Assembly: GCA_002440085.1 (NCBI GenBank)
Contig: DJRM01000091.1
Span: forward strand, 14,564-21,771
Direction of reading: 5' to 3'
From: Bacteroidales bacterium UBA6360
GTDB taxonomy: Bacteria > Bacteroidota > Bacteroidia > Bacteroidales > UBA932
DNA length: 7,208 nt
A program made the position numbers and the translations under genes. The notes beneath the pieces were generated by a model, which saw only the letters and a list, made by a program, of their open reading frames with translations, did no database searches and was not told where the DNA came from. Below, one piece after another: positions 1 through 5,401 of this stretch. How positions within the stretch are numbered: the first letter of the stretch is position 1; the number at the start of each line of letters is the position of its first letter.

Positions 1-80
1 TTGTCGAACTCCTCGTCGCGGAGGAGAAAATTTATGGCCGACGCCAGCATCGCCATGTCATTCTGCGGAAGATGTTCCAT
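1..80 (-). CDS. DUF4250 domain protein, N-terminal fragment (runs off left edge)
   Basis: Only the first 26 codons are present. They begin MEHLPQNDMAMLASAINFLL and continue RDEEFD. The pattern of a short leader, 'LP.(D/N)', a hydrophobic 'mLlSaiNxxLRD' helix and 'F/Y..L' is how I remember the small (about 60 residue) DUF4250 proteins, common in Bacteroidales and Firmicutes and of unknown function; this is recognition from memory on a short stretch. The ATG lies 11 bases after the stop of the gene upstream (92-409), so the two are very likely co-transcribed from the promoter near 430. The spacer shows no good Shine-Dalgarno sequence, which is normal for Bacteroidota. The reading frame is open to the edge of the window. 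Confidence 0.7.
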   Translation of the reverse strand, partial: MEHLPQNDMAMLASAINFLLRDEEFD

Positions 81-91
81 AATTCTCTGTC

Positions 92-409
92 TCAATGTCT
101 TTCATCATGACCGCCTGTCCCGTCCAGCATCCGTTCCAGTCCGGCGAGCGCGTCCGTCATGTCTGCGGCAAAGCGCGTGTGCTCCATCAGAAATCCGTCC
201 CGTCCGTCCGCTAGGATACGATAAAGCTCCGGAGACATTTCCATCACATAGGAGGCGACGGCATATTCGATGTCATCGCGCTGTGACGGGGAGGTCGAAT
301 ACTGATAGACCCGCCATTTCTGATGAAATATGCAGTAGGCCGACTCCACCGCCGCACGCGAGACCCCACATTCTTCCGACGGCGTCATATTCCCCTTGTT
401 TTCACACAT
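92..409 (-). CDS. conserved hypothetical protein, 105 aa (FHQKW / QRDDIEYA type)
   Basis: A small soluble protein with no signal peptide or membrane segment. Its core reads 'AYCIFHQKWRVYQYS', then 'SQRDDIEYAVASYV', then 'MSPELYRILADGRDGFL', and looks all-helical. I recognise the pattern 'FHQK...Y..S...QRDDIEYAI..Y...M...LY..L' from uncharacterised proteins of Bacteroidales, but know no function. Two starts are possible. The ATG at 409 lies about 20 bases after a -7 promoter box. The ATG at 388 (MTPSEEC...) has an AAGGGG stretch just upstream and starts nearer the conserved part, so the true protein may be 98 residues. The DUF4250 gene follows after 11 bases. The function is unknown, but the gene itself is convincing because of the conserved block, the promoter and the tight operon spacing. 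Confidence 0.75.
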   Translation of the reverse strand: MCENKGNMTPSEECGVSRAAVESAYCIFHQKWRVYQYSTSPSQRDDIEYAVASYVMEMSPELYRILADGRDGFLMEHTRFAADMTDALAGLERMLDGTGGHDERH

Positions 410-429
410 CGTTCAATCGCATTGAGATA

Positions 430-460
430 CAAAGATATGCAAAAATCTAAAAATTGCACA
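430..460 (-). promoter_or_regulatory. Bacteroidota-type promoter for the 92-409 / DUF4250 unit
   Basis: On the minus strand TATCTTTG (430-437) matches the -7 consensus TAnnTTTG exactly. Nineteen bases upstream is TGTG (457-460), three of four bases of the -33 TTTG. Transcription would begin near 425, leaving a leader of roughly 15 bases before the ATG at 409, or about 37 before the ATG at 388. The -33 element lies inside the 3' end of the SprT-like gene, whose stop is at 447-449. Confidence 0.55.
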
Positions 461-1127
461 TTCCGCTTCCGAGCAACGGAAGACTCGTCGGCACGGCAGT
501 GGCGATATGTGCCTGCAATTCCGAGGCTGTAACCTTGTATATTCTCGGGAGTCGCGAGTGCGGAAAACGGTTGAAATACACATCGTTGCTGACATACCAT
601 TTTCGGGAGACAATACGATAGTTCTGCGGAAGCCCCCTTTCGATGCGCGGTGCCATGGCCTCGGAGCACACAGTTATCCCTTCTGTTCCGTCCGGAAATT
701 TCGAGACGCAGATGCAGTGCCACCGTTCACGCGCCATTCTCGGCGACGTGGCCTCAGGCGAAGTCTTGTGGGACACGGTGATGTGACGGCCATATTTCCG
801 GTTGATCTCATCCATCATCCTCCGGAAGACAGTCCCGTGCGTCGAGGTGTCACGCAGGTTGTTCCGAGCGATCTGGTAGTGTATCATCTCGTGGATTATG
901 ACATCGTCCCACTCATTCGCCGGCAGGTCAAATTCGGAACTCAGCCTAATCTGAAAGTCGACGTTTTCAGTCTGTCCGAACAGGCGTTTCCGACGCTTGT
1001 AACGAACTTTCCCGAGAAAGGTAGTCGCCCTCGTGAGCATAATCGGCACATCCGGCAACGCACTGCCGAAACACAGTGCGTTGAAGTGCGAGAACCGCTC
1101 CGAGGCGTATGCAACTGTCATTTTCAT
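447..1127 (-). CDS. SprT-like zinc metallopeptidase domain protein
   Basis: A 226-residue protein of the SprT-like/Spartan zincin superfamily. The N-terminal 'HFNALCFGSALPDV' (residues 14-27) is the typical SprT helix and turn. The catalytic motif HEMIH (79-83) supplies two zinc-ligand histidines and the general base Glu80, and His97 in 'STHGTVF' is the likely third ligand. Relatives cleave proteins, including DNA-protein crosslinks in eukaryotic Spartan; the bacterial role is poorly known, so a DNA-repair function is only an inference. The C-terminal half has C138, C140 and C154 but not the full CxxC...CxxC zinc ribbon seen in some SprT proteins. No signal peptide or membrane segment is visible, so it is probably cytoplasmic. 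The start is ATG at 1127, with another ATG at 1121 two codons in. A strong promoter abuts the start, so the gene is transcribed separately from greA, 76 bases upstream. Confidence 0.88.
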   Translation of the reverse strand: MKMTVAYASERFSHFNALCFGSALPDVPIMLTRATTFLGKVRYKRRKRLFGQTENVDFQIRLSSEFDLPANEWDDVIIHEMIHYQIARNNLRDTSTHGTVFRRMMDEINRKYGRHITVSHKTSPEATSPRMARERWHCICVSKFPDGTEGITVCSEAMAPRIERGLPQNYRIVSRKWYVSNDVYFNRFPHSRLPRIYKVTASELQAHIATAVPTSLPLLGSGMCNF

Positions 1128-1131
1128 GACG

Positions 1132-1162
1132 CAAAGGTAGGCGTATTTTCGGTCTTATCAAA
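1132..1162 (-). promoter_or_regulatory. Bacteroidota-type promoter of the SprT-like gene, close to leaderless
   Basis: A near-perfect match to the Bacteroidota housekeeping promoter: TTTG at 1159-1162 on the minus strand, a 19-base spacer, then TACCTTTG at 1132-1139 (consensus TAnnTTTG). Only four bases (1128-1131) separate the -7 box from the ATG at 1127. The expected transcription start therefore falls on or within a few bases of the start codon, leaving no leader or one of a few bases. If translation starts at the ATG at 1121 instead, the leader is about six bases. Confidence 0.72.
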
Positions 1163-1203
1163 ATTCCGTTCTCGAAGAAGCGCTGATGGCGAACCCGCAC
1201 CCG

Positions 1204-1674
1204 TCATTCAGGCAGAGTCACGCTCTCAACCCTGAGCATGAATGTTCCGGACGGTGCGTGAACTTCCACAGTGTCACCGGGCTTATTCCCCATCAGAGCC
1301 GCGCCTATCGGGGACTTGCAGGAAATCTTGCCATTTTGAAGATCCATCTCATGAGGGCTGACGATGGTGCAGGTCATCCTCGCACCGGTGGCAAGGTTCG
1401 TGAACTCGACTTTGCTCAGAAGCGAGACTCTGTCCTTTGGAAGAGCATTGGTGTCGATGACCCGCGAATACTGCAGCAGCCTCTGAAGGAAACGTATCCT
1501 GCCTATGGCCTTGCCCTGTGCCCTTCGCGCCGCACGGTATCCGGCATTTTCGCTCAAATCGCCCTGCGCGCGGGTCTCGGACAAGTCATCCTTAATACGT
1601 GGATATTCGACGTCTATAAGATTATTGAGTTCCGCGACAATTTCGTCGTGACGTTCCTTTGAAATATATTCCAT
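1204..1674 (-). CDS. greA: GreA-family transcription elongation factor
   Basis: 156 residues, close to the usual ~158 of GreA. The N-terminal coiled coil enters the RNA polymerase secondary channel, where its acidic tip stimulates cleavage of backtracked RNA. The tip reads GDLSENA (residues 38-44), with D39 and E42 matching the catalytic pair D41/E44 of E. coli GreA. The C-terminal FKBP-like domain is also recognisable: 'TIVSPHEMDLQNGKIS' (103-118), 'SPIGAALMGNKPGDTVEV' (121-138). The coiled coil is rather basic after the tip ('YRAARRAQGKAIGRIRF'), and the normal 'SENAEY' is 'SENAGY'. The gene therefore looks somewhat divergent and could be one of two Gre paralogues in the genome. It starts 23 bases after the Nudix stop with no separate promoter visible in the gap, so the two are probably co-transcribed. 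Confidence 0.92.
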   Translation of the reverse strand: MEYISKERHDEIVAELNNLIDVEYPRIKDDLSETRAQGDLSENAGYRAARRAQGKAIGRIRFLQRLLQYSRVIDTNALPKDRVSLLSKVEFTNLATGARMTCTIVSPHEMDLQNGKISCKSPIGAALMGNKPGDTVEVHAPSGTFMLRVESVTLPE

Positions 1675-1697
1675 ACCCCAGTATTGAACCGCTTCAA

Positions 1698-2084
1698 CTA
1701 CAATAACTCAGCTATTGCGGGAATAAGCCGCACATCGGCTGGGAGCCAATCAACCTCACCAAGTTGTCCACGCGTGAGCCACCGCGCGGCCTCATGCTCG
1801 CGGAGGTGGAGGTCGCCTCTGACAATGCGGCAGGCGAAGCAGTCCATCGAAAGATGAAAGGCCGGATAGTCCCATTCGACAGTATCTACAAGTTCACCGA
1901 CAGCGACTTCCGTGTCCAGTTCCTCAAGGATCTCGCGTCTGAGCGCCTCCTGTGGGCTCTCCCCCGCCTCAATCTTCCCGCCCGGAAACTCCCATCCGTC
2001 CTTAAACTCGCCATATCCCCTCTGCGTCGCGAACACCTTCCCGTCCTCGACTATTATCGCCGCAACTACTCTGATTGTTTTCAT
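1698..2084 (-). CDS. Nudix (deoxy)nucleoside triphosphate pyrophosphohydrolase, MutT-like
   Basis: 128 residues, the size of MutT. The Nudix box GX5EX7REUXEE is present: G36, E42, R50, E51, E54 and E55, preceded by WEFPGGK (31-37). These residues bind the divalent metals and hydrolyse (d)NTPs to (d)NMP and pyrophosphate. The expected role is removing damaged or non-canonical nucleotides such as 8-oxo-dGTP; the substrate is not decided by the sequence. The glycine that normally ends the box is Asp57 ('EELDTEV'). I remember this as typical of the subfamily with 'GYGEFKDGWEFPGGK', so it is probably not a defect. Later conserved blocks are 'DYPAFHLSMDCF' (72-83), 'EHEAARWL' (96-103) and 'VDWLPAD' (111-117). 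The gene lies 118 bases downstream of the PLD-helicase on the same strand, has its own promoter signals, and is followed by greA. Confidence 0.92.
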   Translation of the reverse strand: MKTIRVVAAIIVEDGKVFATQRGYGEFKDGWEFPGGKIEAGESPQEALRREILEELDTEVAVGELVDTVEWDYPAFHLSMDCFACRIVRGDLHLREHEAARWLTRGQLGEVDWLPADVRLIPAIAELL

Positions 2085-2088
2085 ACCT

Positions 2089-2154
2089 CAAAATTATTCC
2101 AAGCCTTGCCGGCTTTCGTCCAGCAAAATTACTCTAAAATGCCTCAACTTCCAA
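2089..2154 (-). promoter_or_regulatory. promoter region of the Nudix-greA unit, with two identical -7 boxes
   Basis: Two copies of TAATTTTG (both exact TAnnTTTG matches) lie 35 bases apart on the minus strand, at 2124-2131 and 2089-2096. The distal copy has a TTG at 2152-2154, 20 bases upstream, so it has both promoter elements and would give a leader of about 35 bases. The proximal copy ends four bases before the ATG at 2084 but has no TTTG at the right distance (2116-2119 reads ACGA). It may be a second start site, or simply AT-rich sequence. Confidence 0.5.
2101..2115. repeat. small inverted repeat in the Nudix leader
   Basis: AAGCC-TTGCC-GGCTT is a perfect 5-bp stem with a 5-base loop, lying between the two -7 boxes and so within the predicted leader of the distal transcript. 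No U-rich run follows on either strand, so it is not a convincing intrinsic terminator for the PLD-helicase gene. Its small size makes chance occurrence quite possible. Confidence 0.3.
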
Positions 2155-2202
2155 GAGAAGATTTGCTCACAAGGTTATCCGGCAAAGACATAAACACACG
2201 AC

Positions 2203-5175
2203 TTACTCACATGGGGCTGTAAGATATTCGTACAGATTCGGCTCGACGGGAGTCAACAGCCTATAGCCGATTTCAACTGCGGACGAATCCGTATTCGGCA
2301 TCGTAAACTCCTGAAGCACACCATGATGCTCTATCCTGCCGAGATAGTAGAATTCCTTCGACTCCTTGTCATCCTTATTCTTTCTCACGAACAGTTCCAT
2401 CAGCACGTCACGCTCCGCGGCATGTACCGCAATATCGACATCCTTCGAGAGTAACGTTCTGTTACTCTTCGAGATTGCTATCAGATTCGAGCGGTCAATG
2501 AAGCGGTCCTCATACTTTGTCGTGTCGCTGATGCTCTCGTCCTTGCTGTAATTGATGAACACAGGATATGTCCTCGTCTTTTCGTCATATTTATAACCTC
2601 CGATGTTCAGGGACACTTCGTTTTTCTCCCAACACAGCAGGCGACAGACATCCTCGTATGTATATTTCTCCCCTATGGCAAAGGCACTTCCATACTCTCT
2701 CTTTGAGTAATACTTCTTATATCTTGAAAGCCCAAAAGCAATGATTTCACGAACGTCTTCACGAAAGTCATCATGCTGAACGGCCTCAGCAAATGAGCGG
2801 GAGACATGCAATGCCCCGGTCTCGTCCATTTCCGCTATCGAAAGTCCGTCATAATTCTTTTTCGCAGCACCTATTGCATAGAACGATGCTGCCATTATAT
2901 TTATCACATTACGCTCGATAATGCTGTCAGTCACGATGTTATAGTCAGTCAGCATCCTTTCCCGCCACAGCGTCAGCAAGTCCGCTGCATCGTCACGTCC
3001 GTCAAGAATAAGGGACATAAGCTCCAGCTCATGAGGCCGTTTACCAGAGGCGAATTTTTCCGAAATAAATTCAAGAAAACGCAGTTGCGCTCCCGTGTAG
3101 GACTCTTCCAGACCATCGTAGGCGACAAGAAAATTATGGTACGATTTTCTTAAGCCGATTATGCGCAGCGGATCAAGTTCCCCATATTTGTCAAAATCAG
3201 TCAACGCCGGGCGGCGCCCGAGTTTCATCTTCAGATTGAGATACTCTTCCTTCAAAACTTTTGCACGGTTCATCTGCGCCCTGTCAATCGATTGGAATAT
3301 ACGCTTTTTCGCTATCTCATCGAAATAAATGGAAGAGGCTCCATGAATCACGGCATCACCATCCATAAGGTGCCTCCGGATATTGTCCTTGTTGCCGGTT
3401 CTGTCTCCGGACAAAGCAACAGGTATCAGATAGTTGCTGTCGTAATTACCGATGAAGTCGATGATTACGACAAACTCTTTGCCTTCAGCCTTTCTGAGAC
3501 CACGGCCAAGCTGCTGGACGAAGACTATGGCAGACTCCGTTGGACGGAGCATTATGACCTGATTTATTTCCGGAATATCAACGCCTTCGTTGAATATATC
3601 TACAGTAAGAATGTAATCAAGACGCTCCGGATTGTCATCTGCGGAAACAAGCCTTGCGACCGCGCGCTCACGCCTTTCCTGGGAATCATCTCCGGACAGG
3701 AATACGGTCCTCAGACCATTTTCATTGAACTTCGCGGACAACGCCGCGCCTTCCGTCTTGTTGCTGCAAAAAATCAGGCCTTTTACACGAGAACCGCTAA
3801 AGCCGTAGTAGTCTGCTGCCCTGATTATCTGCCGGACACGTTCATCGGAAGTGAGCAGCCGGAATCGTTCCGCATCCTCATGCACCCCGTCAATCGACAG
3901 GTCGGTGATTCCGAAATAGTGGAACGGGCAGAGCAGGTCGTTGTCCAAGGCCGTCTGAAGGCGGATTTCGCAGGCTATGTTGTGGTCGAACTGGCTATAG
4001 ATGTCAAATCCGTCGTTACGTTCCGGAGAGGCCGACATACCGAGCATAAATTCCGGACGGAAGTAGGATATGATCCGCTGATAGCCCACAGAACCGCTCC
4101 GGTGGCACTCATCGAGAATGACCACTGAAAAATGCTCAGGTGAGAACAATGTCTGCCGAAGTTCATCCTTTGCCATCATCTGCATTGTCGAGAAAACGAG
4201 GTCGGCCTTTCTCAACGCCAACACATCAAAATGGGAGCCGGACAGAAGTTCCATGCTGAAGCCGCCGCCCAGAACTCTGGCATAGCTTTTCAGGGCCTGC
4301 TTGTTTATCTGTTCACGATGCGACAGAAAAAGAACCTTCTTCCTGGTCAAAAGGGCCTTCGCGAAAAGGTTCCGAATGGCGAATGCAGAGGCGAATGTCT
4401 TACCTGTTCCAGTCGCGGAAATAAGCAAGGCCCGCTTCTCCCCGTCACGGACAAGTCGCTCGACATTGCAGCAGAACTCTCTCTGCATTCCATTGGGTTC
4501 CACTACGTTGCAGACATTCATATCAAGCGTCACGCACAGTTTCTTCAACTGTCTGCGCTCCGCCTCTTTCTCTATGAATATCCTCCGATACTCGTCCCGG
4601 CAATCTCGGTAACTGACCGAACTGTTCCAGATGGCCTCGAACTCTGTCTCGACATCCTTTGCAAACTGCCCCTCCTCCCGCGCCACCATCATTGTGTTCC
4701 ACTCATGGTTCCTTGAGATTGCCGCCTGGGTGAGGTTCGAACTCCCTATCAAGATGCGGAGGTCTCCGTTGTTGTGAAACATATATCCCTTCGTATGAAA
4801 GCCTACCCCTGATGCCTCGGTCCGGTACATCCTGACATCAAGATTAGACAGAGAGTCGAGCTTGTCAAGCGCTGCCGGGTCACTGAACATGAGATAGTCC
4901 GTCGTGAGTATGCGCCCCGGAACTCCCCTGTTTTCCAGTTCCTTAAGGAACCCGAGGAACGGCGCTATTCCCCCTGAAGTTATGAAAGCAACGGACATGA
5001 ACATCTCCGAACACCCTTTCAGCTCGTTCTCGATAACCGCCCGAACCGTATTCCCGGCTGAGTTCGACACGAAGCGAGGCGTCCATTCCGGCTCCGCCTC
5101 CTCTGACGAATCCACGAATGCCTGCCTGTATCCGGCCACCAGCCTTGAGGTGTTATAGTTCTCTGTCGTTTCCAT
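2203..5175 (-). CDS. PLD nuclease - SF2 (DEAD/DEAH) helicase - DUF3427 protein, probable restriction/defence enzyme
   Basis: About 990 residues in three parts. (1) Residues ~35-190 form a phospholipase-D-like nuclease domain with H127-T-K129 and 'GSSN' (144-147); E158 may be an active-site acid. (2) Residues ~225-620 form an SF2 helicase: Walker A ATGTGKT (254-260), motif Ia around 'SHREQ' (285-289), motif II DECH (355-358), motif III SAS (381-383), motif V 'DIFNEGVDIP' (526-535) and motif VI QQLGRGLRK (554-562). (3) The rest, to ~985, matches the DUF3427 domain as I remember it ('KYTYEDVCRLL', 'NIGGYKYD', 'ELFVRKNKDD'). This is a known but poorly characterised family; DNA cleavage coupled to ATP-driven translocation is inferred. 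I chose ATG at 5175 (METTENYNT...) because the family begins near there. The frame stays open to a GTG at 5304, whose extra 43 residues look unlike the family. The gene is divergent from the C5-methyltransferase. No predicted membrane segments. Confidence 0.92.
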   Translation of the reverse strand: METTENYNTSRLVAGYRQAFVDSSEEAEPEWTPRFVSNSAGNTVRAVIENELKGCSEMFMSVAFITSGGIAPFLGFLKELENRGVPGRILTTDYLMFSDPAALDKLDSLSNLDVRMYRTEASGVGFHTKGYMFHNNGDLRILIGSSNLTQAAISRNHEWNTMMVAREEGQFAKDVETEFEAIWNSSVSYRDCRDEYRRIFIEKEAERRQLKKLCVTLDMNVCNVVEPNGMQREFCCNVERLVRDGEKRALLISATGTGKTFASAFAIRNLFAKALLTRKKVLFLSHREQINKQALKSYARVLGGGFSMELLSGSHFDVLALRKADLVFSTMQMMAKDELRQTLFSPEHFSVVILDECHRSGSVGYQRIISYFRPEFMLGMSASPERNDGFDIYSQFDHNIACEIRLQTALDNDLLCPFHYFGITDLSIDGVHEDAERFRLLTSDERVRQIIRAADYYGFSGSRVKGLIFCSNKTEGAALSAKFNENGLRTVFLSGDDSQERRERAVARLVSADDNPERLDYILTVDIFNEGVDIPEINQVIMLRPTESAIVFVQQLGRGLRKAEGKEFVVIIDFIGNYDSNYLIPVALSGDRTGNKDNIRRHLMDGDAVIHGASSIYFDEIAKKRIFQSIDRAQMNRAKVLKEEYLNLKMKLGRRPALTDFDKYGELDPLRIIGLRKSYHNFLVAYDGLEESYTGAQLRFLEFISEKFASGKRPHELELMSLILDGRDDAADLLTLWRERMLTDYNIVTDSIIERNVINIMAASFYAIGAAKKNYDGLSIAEMDETGALHVSRSFAEAVQHDDFREDVREIIAFGLSRYKKYYSKREYGSAFAIGEKYTYEDVCRLLCWEKNEVSLNIGGYKYDEKTRTYPVFINYSKDESISDTTKYEDRFIDRSNLIAISKSNRTLLSKDVDIAVHAAERDVLMELFVRKNKDDKESKEFYYLGRIEHHGVLQEFTMPNTDSSAVEIGYRLLTPVEPNLYEYLTAPCE

Positions 5176-5401
5176 TACAATGCAACTGGCCCCGCAGCCG
5201 TCTACGACCTTATCCCGATTTCCCGAGCAGCCGCATTTTTTCGGTCGATTCTCAGCTGCCGTCCCGGACGACTTTGTGATGATCAGAAAATCAATGTCTC
5301 CCACATTGAAAAATCACACTCTGAACCAATTTGTTTGGCGGAAGGATCCCGATTTTGATGATTTATTCGTATATTCGCACCCTACAATCAAGAATAGTTT
5401 T
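5176..5401. other. divergent intergenic/control region between the PLD-helicase and methyltransferase genes
   Basis: This 226-base region separates two genes transcribed away from each other and should hold both promoters and leaders. The left part (5176 to about 5275) is GC-rich; the right part is AT-rich. Open frames cross it on both strands: minus from a GTG at 5304, plus from an ATG at 5180. Neither extension resembles its protein family, so I treat both as non-coding. I found no full TTTG-N19-TAnnTTTG promoter in either direction. The nearest -7 candidate for the plus strand is TATATTCG (5370-5377), one mismatch and without a -33 partner. A perfect 7-bp dyad lies at 5291-5309. Confidence 0.5.
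5291..5309. repeat. perfect inverted repeat, possible operator
   Basis: TCAATGT-ctccc-ACATTGA has 7-bp arms and a 5-base spacer, flanked by A-tracts on the plus strand (so T-tracts on the minus strand). Its position between divergent genes suits a dimeric repressor or controller site. Read on the minus strand it is also a stem-loop followed by TTTTC, which could act as a weak attenuator ahead of the PLD-helicase. The GTG at 5304 lies in the right arm. One such dyad in a region this size has a chance probability I estimate at about 0.1-0.2, so the repeat is certain but its function is not. Confidence 0.45.

Noticed and set aside
507..1235. 242-codon open frame on the plus strand
   Set aside because: It is antisense to the SprT-like gene, has no recognisable domain, and disappears once the HEMIH-containing minus-strand frame is accepted.
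1741..1920. Asp in place of the last Gly of the Nudix box as a sign of an inactive enzyme
   Set aside because: All metal-binding and catalytic glutamates are present, and 'EELDTE' is, as I recall, standard for this subfamily.
2101..2115. Hairpin as an intrinsic terminator of the PLD-helicase gene
   Set aside because: The stem is only 5 bp and no T-run follows it on the minus strand.
3292..4128. 278-codon open frame on the plus strand
   Set aside because: It lies entirely opposite the helicase motifs of the minus-strand gene; its translation shows no family features.
5176..5304. 43-residue N-terminal extension of the PLD-helicase, from a GTG at 5304
   Set aside because: The start codon is GTG inside a perfect dyad, the sequence is Cys/Gly-rich and unlike the rest, and the family as I know it begins near METTENYNT. 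It remains possible that translation starts at 5304.
5370..5377. TATATTCG as the methyltransferase promoter
   Set aside because: It has one mismatch to TAnnTTTG and no TTTG at 19-21 bases upstream; the nearest TTTG is 32 bases away.
5180..5401. 74-residue N-terminal extension of the methyltransferase, from an ATG at 5180
   Set aside because: C5-methyltransferases begin a few residues before motif I, which fits the ATG at 5402. The extension overlaps the other strand's leader and shows no domain.
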